Shown here piece after piece: positions 15,047 through 22,188 of a stretch of DNA of 64,000 bases (its first letter is position 1; the number at the start of each line of letters is the position of its first letter). A program made the translations under genes and the position numbers. The notes under the pieces were generated by a model. That model searched no databases and was not told the DNA's origin. It worked only from the letters and a program-made list of their open reading frames with translations. Origin of the DNA: Paraplanobispora siamensis (GTDB lineage: Bacteria > Actinomycetota > Actinomycetes > Streptosporangiales > Streptosporangiaceae); assembly GCF_016863175.1 (NCBI RefSeq), contig NZ_BOOJ01000012.1, positions 186,001 to 250,000 on the forward strand, read 5' to 3'.

Positions 15047-17035
15047 GTGACCCCTTTCTCTGACATCCGTGAATACGTCGGTGTACCGCGACTGGTGTCC
15101 CTGCGTCTCTCCCCGGACGGGAACCGTCTGGTGAGCGTGGTGCAGGCGCTCAACCCGGACGGCAAGTCCTACGGGACGTCCCTGTGGGAGATCCCCCTCG
15201 ACGGGCGCAGGCCGTACCGGCTGACCAGGTCCGTCAAGGGCGAGGCCGGGGCCGAGTTCACCGCCGGGGGCGACGTCCTGTTCGGCTCGCGCCGCCCCGA
15301 CCCCGTGGTGAAGGACCCCGACGAGGAGGTCTCCGCGCTCTGGCTGCTGCCCGCGGGCGGCGGGGAGGCCCGGCAGGTCGCCTCCCGGCCCGGGGGGATC
15401 GGCGGCTTCGCGACCGGCGGGCCGGCCGTCGTCTTCTCCTCGGATGTGCTGCCCGGCGACGAGGCCACCGAGGCCGAGCGGCGCAAGGCCCGCAAGGACG
15501 CCGGGATCAGCGCGATCCTGCACGAGGGCTACCCGGTGCGCTACTGGGATCACGACCTGGGACCCGGCCGGCCCCGCCTGTTCGCCGGCGCCCTCGGCGA
15601 GGACCGGCTGGAGGATGTGCGGGATCTCACTCCGGACTCCGGCGGCGCGCTGGTCAACGCCTCCTACGAGGTGACCCCGGACGGCTCCGCCGTCGTGGCC
15701 ACGTGGGCGGTCCCGCAGCCGGGCGGAGAGGTCCGCTCCGAGCTGGTGCTGATCGAGACCGCCGACGGCGGGACCCGCAGGGTCCTGGCGAGCCTGGAGG
15801 GTCACGACTTCGAGGGCCCGCTGGCCGTCTCGCCGGACGGGCGCCTGGTCGCCTGCACCCGCGAGAAGCACGCCGAGACCTCGGCCATCCCGGAGCGCAC
15901 CCTGTGGATCATCGACCTGGCCACCGGTGAGGGGCACGCCGCGGGCGGCGGGCTCTGGCCGTCGGAGGTGACCTGGGCGCCCGACTCGGCCTCGCTGTAC
16001 GCGGCGGCCGACCACCTGGGCCGCCGCCCGGTCTTCCGCGTCCCCGCCGACGGTTCCGAGCCGGTACGGCTCACCGCGGACGACGGCGCCTACTCCTCGC
16101 TCAACGTCGCCCCCGACGGCACCCTCTACGCGCTGCGCAGCGCCGTGGACCGGGCGGCGGGCCCGGTCAGGATCGCCGCGGGAGAGACGGCCGGCGCGGT
16201 CGAGGAGCTGGCCTCCCCGGCTCCGGACCTCCAGCTGCCCGGCACGCTCACCGAGGTGACCGCGACCGCCGACGACGGGGCGGAGATCCGGGCCTGGCTG
16301 GTGCTGCCCGAGGGCGCCTCGGCCGAGGACCCGGCGCCGCTGCTGCTGTGGATCCACGGCGGCCCGCTGTCGAGCTGGAACGACTGGTCCTGGCGGTGGA
16401 ACCCGTGGATCATGGCGGCGAACGGCTACGCCGTCCTGCTGCCCGACCCGTGCCTGTCCACCGGCTACGGGCCGGAGATGATCCGCCGGGGCTGGGCGAA
16501 CTGGGGCCCGCGCACCCACGCCGACCTGATGACGATCACCGACGCGGCGCTGGAGCTGCCGGAGATCGACGCGAGCCGTACCGCCGCGATGGGCGGCTCC
16601 TTCGGCGGCTACATGGCCAACTGGGTCGCCGGGCACACCGACCGCTTCAAGGCGATCGTCACCCACGCCTCGCTCTGGCACCTGGACCAGTTCGCCGGGA
16701 CCACGGACGCGTCCATGTACTGGCAGCGCGAGTTCGGCCGGCCGGGCGGCGAGCTGTACGACAGGCTCTCCCCGCACCTGTCGCTGGAGAAGATCGTCAC
16801 GCCGATGCTGGTGATCCACGGCGACAAGGACTACCGGGTGCCGATCGGCGAGGGGCTGCGCCTGTGGTGGGACCTGCAGCGTTCCGGCGTGGAGTCGAAG
16901 TTCCTGTACTTCCCCGACGAGAACCACTGGGTGCTCAAGCCGGGCAACGCGGTCGCCTGGTACGAGACCGTGCTGGCCTTCCTGGCGCAGCACGTCCTGG
17001 AGCGTGAGTGGAAGCGCCCGGAGTCGCTCTTCTGA
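15047..17035 (+). CDS. S9 family peptidase (acylaminoacyl-peptidase / prolyl oligopeptidase type)
   Basis: A 662-residue serine peptidase. Residues 1-~400 form a beta-propeller with WD40/TolB-like repeats (LRLSPDGNRLVSV, FTAGGDVLFGSRRPD, VSPDGRLVACTREKH, WAPDSASLYAAAD). Residues ~410-662 are the alpha/beta hydrolase domain: oxyanion region WIHGGPLSSW, nucleophile Ser in MGGSFGGYMAN, Asp in IHGDKDYRVP and His in PDENHWVLKP. No signal peptide is seen, so it is probably cytoplasmic and hydrolyses short or acylated peptides. The GTG at 15047 gives the family-typical start MTPFSDIREYVGVPRLV. A 17-bp hairpin follows the stop. Confidence 0.93.
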   Translation: MTPFSDIREYVGVPRLVSLRLSPDGNRLVSVVQALNPDGKSYGTSLWEIPLDGRRPYRLTRSVKGEAGAEFTAGGDVLFGSRRPDPVVKDPDEEVSALWLLPAGGGEARQVASRPGGIGGFATGGPAVVFSSDVLPGDEATEAERRKARKDAGISAILHEGYPVRYWDHDLGPGRPRLFAGALGEDRLEDVRDLTPDSGGALVNASYEVTPDGSAVVATWAVPQPGGEVRSELVLIETADGGTRRVLASLEGHDFEGPLAVSPDGRLVACTREKHAETSAIPERTLWIIDLATGEGHAAGGGLWPSEVTWAPDSASLYAAADHLGRRPVFRVPADGSEPVRLTADDGAYSSLNVAPDGTLYALRSAVDRAAGPVRIAAGETAGAVEELASPAPDLQLPGTLTEVTATADDGAEIRAWLVLPEGASAEDPAPLLLWIHGGPLSSWNDWSWRWNPWIMAANGYAVLLPDPCLSTGYGPEMIRRGWANWGPRTHADLMTITDAALELPEIDASRTAAMGGSFGGYMANWVAGHTDRFKAIVTHASLWHLDQFAGTTDASMYWQREFGRPGGELYDRLSPHLSLEKIVTPMLVIHGDKDYRVPIGEGLRLWWDLQRSGVESKFLYFPDENHWVLKPGNAVAWYETVLAFLAQHVLEREWKRPESLF

Positions 17036-17052
17036 GCACGCCTGTGGCCACC

Positions 17053-17090
17053 GCCGGGCCGGGTCCGCGGCGTCGCGGACCCGGCCCGGC
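17053..17090 (+). terminator. Perfect 17-bp stem-loop after the S9 peptidase
   Basis: Arms at 17053-17069 and 17074-17090 (GCCGGGCCGGGTCCGCG and its complement) with a 4-nt GCGT loop, 18 nt after the stop. No U-tract. Confidence 0.7.
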
Positions 17091-17151
17091 GCGCGGAACG
17101 GTCCACGGGGGACGATGGGACCCTGAAGCGACCGAGGAGTGGTGAACGACT

Positions 17152-17976
17152 GTGAGTGACCCCGTTGTGAGTGACGCCGTTGCGAGTGAGGCCGCGGGTC
17201 TCGTGGAACTGGCGGAGCGGATCGCCCGCGAGGCCGGGGAGATGCTCCTGGCCAAGCGGCCGGCCCGGCCCGAGGTGCTGGCGACCAAGTCCAGCCCCAC
17301 CGACGTGGTGACCGCGCTGGACAAGGCGTCGGAGGAGCTGATCCGCACCAGGATCAGGCAGGCGAGGCCGGACGACGCGATCCTCGGAGAGGAGGGCGGC
17401 AGCACCGGCGACGGCCGGGTCCGCTGGATCGTCGACCCGATCGACGGCACGGTCAACTTCCTGTACGGCCTGCCCGAGTGGTCGGTCAGCATCGCCGTGG
17501 AGGTCGACGGGCAGGTGGTCGCGGGGGTCGTCAACGTCGTGCCACGCGGTGAGGTCTTCACCGCGGCCAAGGGCGCAGGCGCGTGGCTGGCCGGTGAGCG
17601 GCTGCGCTGCAACACCGGCGTGCCGCTGGAGCAGGCGCTGATCGCCACCGGTTTCGGCTACGGCCCCGGACGGCGCGCGGTCCAGGCGGAGGTCCTGGCC
17701 CGCGTGGTGCCGCGCGTGCGCGACATCCGCCGGGGCGGTTCGGCGGCCTCGGACCTGTGCTCGGTCGCGGCCGGGCGGGTTGACGGCTACTACGAGCGCG
17801 GCCCGCAGGACTGGGACTACGCGGCCGGAGGGCTCATCGCGGCCGAGGCCGGGGCCAGGTTCGGCGGGCTGCACGGCAAGCCGGCCAACCCGGGGATGAC
17901 GCTGTGCGCGGCGCCCGGCCTGTTCGAGGAACTGCACGCGCTCCTGGCCCCGCTGAACCCCGAACGGGACTCCTGA
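17152..17976 (+). CDS. Inositol-monophosphatase family phosphatase
   Basis: A 274-residue Mg2+-dependent phosphatase of the IMPase/FIG superfamily. Metal ligands are visible in ILGEEGG, in IVDPIDGTVNF (DPIDGT motif) and in QDWDYAAGG (WDxAAG motif), with RRGGSAASDL between. Substrates in the family include myo-inositol-1-phosphate, histidinol phosphate, PAP and NADP; position next to cutRS and the DUF4193 gene corresponds to the SuhB-annotated gene of other actinobacteria. The GTG start has GAGGAG about 12 nt upstream. A 16-bp bidirectional terminator follows. Confidence 0.92.
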   Translation: MSDPVVSDAVASEAAGLVELAERIAREAGEMLLAKRPARPEVLATKSSPTDVVTALDKASEELIRTRIRQARPDDAILGEEGGSTGDGRVRWIVDPIDGTVNFLYGLPEWSVSIAVEVDGQVVAGVVNVVPRGEVFTAAKGAGAWLAGERLRCNTGVPLEQALIATGFGYGPGRRAVQAEVLARVVPRVRDIRRGGSAASDLCSVAAGRVDGYYERGPQDWDYAAGGLIAAEAGARFGGLHGKPANPGMTLCAAPGLFEELHALLAPLNPERDS

Positions 17977-18044
17977 GCCCGGCGCCCGCACGCGCCGCCG
18001 GGCCCGCGCGGGCGCGCCGGGAGACACGGGCGCCGGGACACGGA

Positions 18045-18082
18045 TAAGGCCCCGCACCTCTCGGACGAGGTGCGGGGCCTTA
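18045..18082. terminator. Perfect 16-bp bidirectional terminator
   Basis: TAAGGCCCCGCACCTC (18045-18060) and its exact complement (18067-18082) with loop TCGGAC. The stem begins with TAAGG and ends CCTTA, so both strands have a short A/T flank. It separates the converging IMPase-family gene and the 54-residue gene. Confidence 0.85.
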
Positions 18083-18098
18083 CCCGTCGATGCTTACG

Positions 18099-18263
18099 TC
18101 AGCGCTGGAGCGGGACACCGTTGTCGGTGGCGAGACGGCGGAGGTCCTCGATCTCGGCGGTGAGTGTGTCGGCGAGGTAGTCGTCGCCGGTGGACCGGGC
18201 CTCCTGCAGGTTCTTGTAGGCCTGGTCGAGGCGGTGTTCGATCGTGGTCGTGAACTCGCCCAT
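18099..18263 (-). CDS. Small conserved-looking acidic helical protein, 54 residues
   Basis: The frame begins MGEFTTTIEHRLDQAYKNL and continues through EARSTGDDYLADTLTAEIED to NGVPLQR. AAGGTGAG lies just upstream of the ATG and the stop is 17 nt before a strong terminator, so the unit looks complete. The sequence is amphipathic, predicted as two helices separated by the STGDD turn, without cysteines or membrane segments; the function is unknown. It is transcribed divergently from cutR and shares its 217-bp promoter region, including the 11-bp tandem repeat, so control by CutR is plausible. Proteins of this size and pattern occur in other actinomycetes to my recollection, which I cannot verify here. 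Confidence 0.75.
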   Translation of the reverse strand: MGEFTTTIEHRLDQAYKNLQEARSTGDDYLADTLTAEIEDLRRLATDNGVPLQR

Positions 18264-18393
18264 CTCACCTTCTCTCTCATGGGGGACGGAGGGTGCTCAC
18301 AAAAGGGACTGAGGGCGTGCTTACCCACCCGCGCGATCGCTCTAAACCTCCTGTGGCCCAGATCGCTGCAAGTGTGTCTATCGTGACAGTGGA

Positions 18394-18446
18394 CTTACCG
18401 CCGGCTTACGGCCGGTGAGGTGAGAATGAGAGGCCGCTCGAGCGGC
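18394..18446. promoter_or_regulatory. 11-bp tandem repeat and 14-bp palindrome upstream of cutR
   Basis: CTTACCGCCGG (18394-18404) is immediately followed by CTTACGGCCGG (18405-18415), one mismatch. Two half-sites with 11-bp periodicity are the classical arrangement bound by OmpR/PhoB-type response regulators. Seventeen bases on is the perfect palindrome GCCGCTCGAGCGGC (18433-18446). Autoregulation by CutR is inferred. Confidence 0.5.
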
Positions 18447-18480
18447 TGTCCGACGGATGTCACGGGAGGTGTCAGAGGCC

Positions 18481-19134
18481 GTGCGGGTGCTTGTGGTTGA
18501 AGACGAGCGGGTGCTCGCGGACGCGATCGCGACCGGACTCCGGCGCGAGGCCATGGCCGTGGACGTCGCCTACGACGGCGCCGGCGCACTGGAGCGGACC
18601 GGCTACATCGACTACGACGTGATCGTGCTGGACCGCGACCTGCCCAAGGTGCACGGGGACGAGGTCTGCCGCCGGCTGGTGGCCGAGCGGACCGCCTCCC
18701 GCATCCTGATGCTGACCGCCTCGGGCGACGTCGACGACAAGGTGGAGGGCCTGGGCCTGGGCGCCGACGACTACCTGGCCAAGCCCTTCGTGTTCATCGA
18801 GCTCGTCGCCCGGGTCAGGGCCCTGGGCCGTCGCTCGGCCCCGGCCCTGCCGCCGGTGCTGGAGCGCTCCGGCATCCGGCTGGACCCGGGCAAGCGGCTG
18901 GTGACCAGGAACGGCGAGGAGATCAATCTCACGAAGAAGGAGTTCGCGGTCCTGGAGGAGCTGATGCGCGCCGAGGGCGCGGTGGTCAGCCAGGAGGACC
19001 TGCTGGACAAGGCGTGGGATGAGAACATCGACCCGTTCACCAACGTGGTGCGGGTGACCATGATGACCCTGAGGAAGAAGCTGGGCGAGCCTCAGGCGAT
19101 CGAGACGGTGCCCGGGGTCGGATACAAGCTGTGA
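18481..19134 (+). CDS. cutR: CutR-like OmpR-family response regulator
   Basis: A 217-residue response regulator. The receiver domain starts VRVLVVEDERVL, with phospho-acceptor Asp51 in VIVLDRDLP, Thr in MLTASGD and Lys in DYLAKPF. The winged-helix OmpR domain (about 125-217) contains LTKKEFAVLEELMR and DPFTNVVRVTMMTLRKKLGE, ending PGVGYKL. The LRREAMAVDVAYDGAGALER and DRDLPKVHGDEVCRR segments match Streptomyces CutR. The GTG at 18481 is chosen because it gives the canonical start and has GGGAGG 11 nt upstream; an ATG at 18457 would add 8 residues without a ribosome binding site. It overlaps cutS by 4 bp. In Streptomyces CutRS was linked first to copper/tyrosinase and later to secretion stress. 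Confidence 0.93.
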   Translation: MRVLVVEDERVLADAIATGLRREAMAVDVAYDGAGALERTGYIDYDVIVLDRDLPKVHGDEVCRRLVAERTASRILMLTASGDVDDKVEGLGLGADDYLAKPFVFIELVARVRALGRRSAPALPPVLERSGIRLDPGKRLVTRNGEEINLTKKEFAVLEELMRAEGAVVSQEDLLDKAWDENIDPFTNVVRVTMMTLRKKLGEPQAIETVPGVGYKL

Positions 19135-20651
19135 GCGGTACGCCGGAGGAGCGGCCGAGGTTCGTCCCGCCCGGCGGGCGGCAGGACTCCGAGCCGACCC
19201 ATCCCATGATCAGCCCGCACTCCGAGCGCGAGGGGCGCAGGTCGCGCCGCGACGCGGAGACGGGCGCGCCGGAGATCCTGGAGATCGGGGGCGCGGCGCC
19301 CGCCCGCCCGGCCGGACCCGGCGTCCCCGGCACGGCCGCCGCCGGGACGGCTCCCGGGCCTCGGGGCGCGTCCGCCGCCGGACCCGGGGGCGCGGGGACC
19401 GCGACGGTCCAGGCCCCCTCCCCGTCCGGCTCCCCGGCCGGCCCGCCCGTCTGGGAGGGGCCGCCGATGGGTTCCCCTCCCGCGGGCACCTCCCTGCTGG
19501 AGCGGGTGAAGAAGGTCACCGACCGGGTCAGCATCCGGTGGCGGCTCACCCTCACCTACGGCGCGCTCTTCTTCATCGCGGGCGCGCTGCTGCTGCTCGT
19601 CATCTACATGATGGTGGGCTGGGTGCTCGACTCGGCGTGGCCCGAGTTCCCCCTCCGGCTGGACACCGTCGAGCCGAACCTGGCCGCGGACATCGAGCGG
19701 CAGTGGAACTGGTACCAGCACACCGCCATCTACGGCGTCCGCAGGACCCTGCTCATCCGTTCGCTCCTGGCGCTGGCGGGCGTGGGCATCCTCGCGCTGG
19801 TCATCGGCTATCTCGTCGCCGACCGGGCGCTCAAGCCGATCCAGCAGATGACCGCCACCGCCCGCAAGCTGTCCGGCAGCACCCTCGCCCACGAGCGGAT
19901 CGACCTCAAGGGTCCCGACGACGAGCTGAAGGAACTGGCCGACACCTTCGACGCCATGCTGACCAGGCTCAACGTCGCCTTCGACACGCAGCGCAGGTTC
20001 GTGGCCAACGCCTCGCACGAGCTGCGCACGCCGCTGACGATCAACCGGACGGTCCTGGAGATCGCCCTGGGCGACCCCGAGGCGTCGGAGGACCTCAAGG
20101 CGCTGGGCCGTACGCTCCTGGAGGTCAACGCGCGCAACGAGAGGCTCATCGAGGGCCTGCTCCTGCTCGCCCGCAGTGAGCGGGAGCTGAGCGTGCGCAA
20201 GCCGGTGGACGTCAAGGACGTGGCCGAGACCGCCGTGGACCAGCTGGCGCCGCGCGCGGAGGAGGCCGGCGTCACGGTCGTCTCCGAGATCCAGAGCGCC
20301 GAGACCGTGGGCGACCCGGTCCTCCTGGAACGGTGCGTGGCCAACCTGGTGGAGAACGCCATCAAGCACAACCTTTCCGAGTCCGGACATGTCTGGGTCC
20401 GGGCGGGAATGGTGGAGGGTGCTCTGGTTGTTCAGGTGGCCAACACGGGGCCGCACGTGCCCGCGTACGAGGTGAGCAGCCTGTTCGAGCCGTTCCGGCG
20501 CCTCAACGCCGAGCGGGTCGACTCGTCCAAGGGGGCGGGTCTGGGGCTGTCCATCGTCCGCGCGGTCGTGCGGGCTCACGGGGGCAACGTGACCGCCGTC
20601 CCCAGGGACGGAGGCGGTCTCGTGGTGACCGTGAGACTTCAGCCACGTTGA
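19131..20651 (+). CDS. cutS: CutS-like sensor histidine kinase
   Basis: A 506-residue membrane histidine kinase translationally coupled to cutR (GTGA overlap). Residues 1-~120 form an unusual Pro/Ala/Gly-rich cytoplasmic extension. Transmembrane helices at about 143-163 and 209-230 enclose a short 45-residue extracytoplasmic sensor. HAMP (about 231-285), HisKA with FVANASHELRTPLT (phospho-acceptor His) and HATPase with NLVENAIKHN, VANTGPHVP and SKGAGLGLSIVRAV follow. Streptomyces CutS has been reported to use two sensor-domain cysteines; none is present here. Family assignment rests on cutR linkage and the position between the IMPase-family gene and DUF4193, as in Streptomyces. Confidence 0.9.
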   Translation: MSGTPEERPRFVPPGGRQDSEPTHPMISPHSEREGRRSRRDAETGAPEILEIGGAAPARPAGPGVPGTAAAGTAPGPRGASAAGPGGAGTATVQAPSPSGSPAGPPVWEGPPMGSPPAGTSLLERVKKVTDRVSIRWRLTLTYGALFFIAGALLLLVIYMMVGWVLDSAWPEFPLRLDTVEPNLAADIERQWNWYQHTAIYGVRRTLLIRSLLALAGVGILALVIGYLVADRALKPIQQMTATARKLSGSTLAHERIDLKGPDDELKELADTFDAMLTRLNVAFDTQRRFVANASHELRTPLTINRTVLEIALGDPEASEDLKALGRTLLEVNARNERLIEGLLLLARSERELSVRKPVDVKDVAETAVDQLAPRAEEAGVTVVSEIQSAETVGDPVLLERCVANLVENAIKHNLSESGHVWVRAGMVEGALVVQVANTGPHVPAYEVSSLFEPFRRLNAERVDSSKGAGLGLSIVRAVVRAHGGNVTAVPRDGGGLVVTVRLQPR

Positions 20652-20730
20652 TCCGGCGGGGAGCGTCTCGTTCGCGCCGTACATGTGGTTGGATGTGCCG
20701 TCGAACACGGTGGTGCATGCTGGCAAGGCT

Positions 20731-20758
20731 GTGGTTTTCGCCATATTTGGCTAACCAC
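20731..20758. promoter_or_regulatory. Nested AT-rich inverted repeat upstream of the DUF4193 gene
   Basis: GTGGTT (20731-20736) / AACCAC (20753-20758) encloses a second dyad GCCA-TATT-TGGC (20740-20751). The local AT-richness stands out from the surroundings. It lies in the 272-bp gap after cutS, 166 bp before DUF4193, and could be an operator or a weak hairpin. A TACGTT hexamer near 20877 is a possible -10 for DUF4193. No gene is seen in this gap. Confidence 0.35.
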
Positions 20759-20923
20759 GCCCATTGGCGGCGGGCCCCTCACGTGTAGGGAGGTTCGGCG
20801 ACCATTCCGGCGGGGTACCGAAGCAGGAATCTCTCTGCCGGATCGGGCACAAGACGGGCCTCTCGTACGTTACACACGCGCGAGCGAGCGCAGACAGATA
20901 GATGAGGGGGATGGAGCAGACCG

Positions 20924-21223
20924 ATGGCTACCGATTACGACAGCCCACGCAAGACTGACGACGACCTCAGCGAGGACAGTCTTCAGGAACTGCAGGCGCG
21001 CCGTACCGACAAGTCCTCGGGCAGCATCGACATCGACGAGACCGACCTCGCCGAGTCGCTCGAACTGCCGGGTGCGGACCTGTCGAACGAGGAGCTCTCG
21101 CTCCGGGTGATTCCTCGTCAGGCCGATGAGTTCACCTGCGCGCGTTGCTTCCTGGTGCACCACCGCAGCCAGCTGGCCGTTGAGAAGAACGGACAGCAGA
21201 TCTGCCGGGAGTGCGCTGCCTGA
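20924..21223 (+). CDS. DUF4193 family protein with zinc-ribbon-like tail
   Basis: A 99-residue acidic protein of the actinobacteria-specific DUF4193 family. It opens MATDYDSPRKTDDDLSEDSL; the first ~65 residues are acidic and probably unstructured (IDIDETDLAESLELPGADLS). The C-terminal third has FTCARCFLVHHRSQL and QICRECA, two CxxC pairs that likely bind zinc. M. tuberculosis Rv2699c is the family representative and also sits near suhB and dut. Function unknown; homology to small zinc ribbons suggests contact with nucleic acid or the transcription machinery (inference). The start follows a GGGGGATGGAG ribosome binding region. Confidence 0.92.
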   Translation: MATDYDSPRKTDDDLSEDSLQELQARRTDKSSGSIDIDETDLAESLELPGADLSNEELSLRVIPRQADEFTCARCFLVHHRSQLAVEKNGQQICRECAA

Positions 21224-21305
21224 CGACCGTTCCGATGGCCTGTCCGATGTGTGTCCCCCCGTGGACGGGTAGGGCCTTGGGGCAGCCTTGAGGAGGTTCC
21301 GCGAC

Positions 21306-22136
21306 ATGACGTCAGAGAACAGGCAGACCGGTGCCATGCCGGACGACTCCGGGGCCGCGGAGTCGTCCGGCGCACCGCACGACGACGCGGCAGGCGAGAC
21401 CCATCACGAGGTCGCCGAGCTCGTCGGCCGCCTGGCCGAGCCCGGCGAGATGGACGGGGCCGAGCGCCGACGGCTGCTCGGGCGTCTGAGCAGGGCGCTG
21501 GCCACCGGCGCCAAGAAGGCCAAGGAGTCCGGCGTGGGCCGGGGCCGCTGGCTGGCCGACGTCTTCATGGCCGTGGCGCCCCGCATCCCCGTGCGCGACC
21601 TGGAGACACTCTCCGCCCACCACCACGGCCTCATCGGCGAGGCCCTGGCCGACGACCTCGCTCGCACCGCGGCGAAGGCCACCATGGCGGTCGGCGCGAT
21701 CGGCGGCGCCCTCGCGGCGGCCGAGTTCGCCGCCCCGCCCCTCCTGCTGTCCACCCCCGCCCAGCTCGTCGCCGAGACCCTGGTGGTCGCGGCCATCGAG
21801 GTCAAGCTCATCGCCGAGCTCCACGAGGTGTACGGCGTGCAGGTGCCCGGCGGCGGCACCCAGCGGGCCATCGCCTTCGTGACGGCCTGGTCCAAGCAGC
21901 GCGGCGTGGACCCCATGGCCCCCGCCTCCGTCACCCTCGCCCTGGGCACCGCGGCCAAGACGGCCCTGCGCAACCGCCTCATGCGCACCCTCGGCCGGCA
22001 CCTCACCACGCTCGGCCCCTTCCTGACCGGAGCCGTGGCGGGCGGGGCGCTCAACCGGGCGGCCACCAGAAAACTCTCGGAGGTGGTTCGCGCCGATCTG
22101 CGCCGCCATCGAGCTCTACCTCCTGGAACGTCATAA
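21306..22136 (+). CDS. Uncharacterised Ala-rich helical protein, 276 residues
   Basis: The ATG at 21306 is fixed by AGGAGG 9 nt upstream (21291-21296). Residues 1-35 are acidic and disordered; 36-85 form a charged helical segment ending in a basic stretch (GAKKAKESGVGRGRW). About 115-180 contains hydrophobic helices (TMAVGAIGGALAAAEFAAPP, LVAETLVVAAIEVKLIAEL), and the C-terminus has LGTAAKTALRNRLMRTLGR and a further hydrophobic helix. The pattern of buried helices with VKLIAELHEVYG recalls EcsC-like proteins, but I am not confident. The preceding DUF4193 gene ends 82 bp upstream; the two may be co-transcribed. Membrane association is likely. Confidence 0.75.
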   Translation: MTSENRQTGAMPDDSGAAESSGAPHDDAAGETHHEVAELVGRLAEPGEMDGAERRRLLGRLSRALATGAKKAKESGVGRGRWLADVFMAVAPRIPVRDLETLSAHHHGLIGEALADDLARTAAKATMAVGAIGGALAAAEFAAPPLLLSTPAQLVAETLVVAAIEVKLIAELHEVYGVQVPGGGTQRAIAFVTAWSKQRGVDPMAPASVTLALGTAAKTALRNRLMRTLGRHLTTLGPFLTGAVAGGALNRAATRKLSEVVRADLRRHRALPPGTS

Positions 22137-22151
22137 AAAGGGGTTAATGGG

Positions 22152-22176
22152 GTAGTTGATTGGTTAAGTCAACTAC
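22152..22176. promoter_or_regulatory. Perfect 8-bp inverted repeat abutting the otsA ribosome binding site
   Basis: GTAGTTGA (22152-22159) and TCAACTAC (22169-22176) flank TTGGTTAAG. The right arm ends two bases before the GGAGG (22179-22183) of otsA. The whole 22130-22190 stretch is strikingly AT-rich for this genome. It may be a repressor operator, or an RNA hairpin next to the ribosome binding site. Confidence 0.5.
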
Positions 22177-22188
22177 TTGGAGGATTTA

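Noticed and set aside
18080-18328. 82-codon minus-strand frame overlapping the 54-residue gene
   Set aside because: Runs through the terminator hairpin, Ser/Arg/Pro-rich, and lacks the ribosome binding site that the 54-codon frame has.
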